Assembly: GCF_026341125.1 (NCBI RefSeq)
Contig: NZ_JAPEOR010000001.1
Coordinates: 248,001 to 312,000 of the forward strand
Direction of reading: 5' to 3'
Source of the DNA: Streptomyces sp. NBC_01142
GTDB taxonomy: Bacteria > Actinomycetota > Actinomycetes > Streptomycetales > Streptomycetaceae
DNA: 64,000 nucleotides
Numbering within the stretch: position 1 is the stretch's first letter; each line of letters starts with the position of its first letter. The translations under genes and the position numbers were made by a program. A model generated the notes under the pieces. That model had not been told where the DNA came from, did not search any database, and saw nothing but the letters and a program-made list of their open reading frames with translations. Of the stretch, positions 63,079-64,000 are shown piece by piece.

Positions 63079-64000
63079 ATGCCGTCGTACTGCCCGCACT
63101 GCGGAAACCCATCCCCGGATGAGGCTCGCTTCTGCATGAAATGCGGGCGCGAGCAGGTCCCCGCGCCAACTGCGCCTCCGGCAGCGGCGGTTCCCGCGGT
63201 TCCCGCGGTTCCGGCGGTTCCCGCGGTTCCGGCGGTTCCGGCGGTTCCCGCAGGTGCCCCGCTCGCCTCGCCGCCTCCTCCGCCACCCCCTGGGTACGTC
63301 CCCGTGCCCGCTCAGCCCTCGGCCGTCGGGGTGTTTTTCGGCCGGGCGTTCCGTGGCGACTGGTTGACTTCGGCCAAGGCCGCCGTCTGGCCGGCCGGAC
63401 TGCTGCTCGTCCTCGCGGCCGCGCTCGCCATCCCCTCGTACGGCCAGGACGACGAGGTCGTCGTCGGGTGGAGCGACCGGCTGCGGATCGCGCTCGCGAT
63501 GCTGCTCCAGGGGTTCGGCGGCGGCTTCGAGGTGAAGGCGGCGGACGGTCCCGCGCAGTTCCCGTCCGACTCGGGTTCAGGTTCTGGTTCTGGTTCCGGA
63601 TACGGCTCGGGCTCCTCGGGCGGGCTGTACGGCGACGGCAGCGGCAGCGGCTTCCCCGGCACTTCGGGGTCGGGTTCAGGCTCCGGTTCGGGCTCGGGCT
63701 ACTCCGACTCGGGCACGGACGCGGTGGCGCAGGGTGCCGCCTCGCTCTCCCTCGTGCCGCTGACGGTGACGGTGCTGTTCGTCGTCGCGCTCTACCTGGG
63801 TGCGCGGATGCTGCGCACGCGGGGTGCGGGAGTGGACGCCGCCGTACGGATCTCGCTGCTCGTCACGGGCGTGGTGCTGGTCCTCGGCCTGTTCGCCCAG
63901 CCCGAGATCGAGGGCCTGGAGATCTCCTCGTCCCCGCTGCTCGCGGCGCTCGGCGCCCTGGCGATCTCGCTCGTGGTGACCGCCGGTGTGCTCCAGCGCG
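63079..64000 (+). CDS. Zinc-ribbon membrane protein (5' part; runs off the window)
   Basis: At least 307 residues; the 3' end is outside. A zinc ribbon has C-x-x-C pairs at residues 5/8 and 19/22. An Ala-Val-Pro repeat follows, encoded by seven 9-bp tandem units. A membrane segment near residue 105 (AVWPAGLLLVLAAALAIPSY) is followed by an extracytoplasmic Gly/Ser-rich stretch of about 60 residues, then at least three more helices. This is the common Streptomyces zinc-ribbon-plus-membrane type, with no known function. Confidence 0.8.
   Translation, partial: MPSYCPHCGNPSPDEARFCMKCGREQVPAPTAPPAAAVPAVPAVPAVPAVPAVPAVPAGAPLASPPPPPPPGYVPVPAQPSAVGVFFGRAFRGDWLTSAKAAVWPAGLLLVLAAALAIPSYGQDDEVVVGWSDRLRIALAMLLQGFGGGFEVKAADGPAQFPSDSGSGSGSGSGYGSGSSGGLYGDGSGSGFPGTSGSGSGSGSGSGYSDSGTDAVAQGAASLSLVPLTVTVLFVVALYLGARMLRTRGAGVDAAVRISLLVTGVVLVLGLFAQPEIEGLEISSSPLLAALGALAISLVVTAGVLQR
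63187..63249 (+). repeat. Seven 9-bp tandem repeats in the zinc-ribbon gene
   Basis: Seven head-to-tail copies of GCGGTTCC(C/G) encode an Ala-Val-Pro linker. The length is a multiple of three, so slippage would keep the frame. Confidence 0.9.

Noticed and set aside
63187..63249. Possible CRISPR or regulatory repeat
   Set aside because: They are 9-bp in-frame coding repeats giving an Ala-Val-Pro linker.

Overview
The window is chromosomal DNA from a Streptomyces or very close relative. It has very high GC, strong third-position GC bias, many GTG/TTG starts, several leaderless promoters, the futalosine menaquinone pathway and mycothiol-era actinobacterial families. Gene order from hemL through the cytochrome c maturation genes to the mqn genes looks like conserved Streptomyces core. 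No rRNA, tRNA or CRISPR array was seen.

Layout. 1-20 kb is variable: a partial membrane protein, an arylsulfatase remnant, a DUF2252 protein, a DUF2637 membrane protein, two glycosyltransferases divergent from a secreted collagen-like protein, then small regulators, acetyltransferases and oxidoreductases. 18.2-20.0 kb looks like a decayed island: an SDR lacking its nucleotide-binding end, a NUDIX gene and the 3' end of a tyrosine recombinase. 20.1-28.5 kb is hemL (its 5' end is duplicated around a 147-bp spacing), a histidine phosphatase, a deacetylase-like lipoprotein, and a ResA-CcdA-ResB-CcsB cytochrome c assembly operon. 28.5-32.6 kb holds small metabolic genes, an EamA exporter and a LysR regulator. 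32.7-38.3 kb is a menaquinone block (UbiD-like decarboxylase, prenyltransferase, UbiX-like flavin prenyltransferase, MqnE) with an AsnC regulator. 39.4-41.0 kb is a Cys-rich leader peptide and a DAACS symporter. 41.1-48.4 kb holds a six-cysteine small peptide, a TetR regulator, a 1430-residue Pls/PosA-type NRPS and an M1 peptidase. 48.5-51.6 kb is a DUF1992 protein, a cold shock protein, MqnA and an esterase-like lipoprotein. 51.9-59.2 kb has two membrane Ser/Thr kinases flanking a paralogous pair of membrane proteins. 59.3-62.0 kb completes menaquinone synthesis (MqnC, a degenerate amidohydrolase-like protein, MenG), followed by a glutaminase and a partial zinc-ribbon membrane protein.

How they work together. 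MqnA, MqnE and MqnC, the UbiD/UbiX pair, the prenyltransferase and MenG supply most of the menaquinone pathway. The Res/Ccs genes mature the cytochromes that use the quinol, and hemL supplies heme precursor, so much of the window serves respiration. Most distinctive are the rebuilt hemL start, the Gly-X-Thr collagen-like protein next to glycosyltransferases, the orphan six-cysteine peptide, the Cys leader peptide, and a kinase with an internal twin-arginine motif before a seven-repeat propeller. All functions are read from sequence alone, without database searches.
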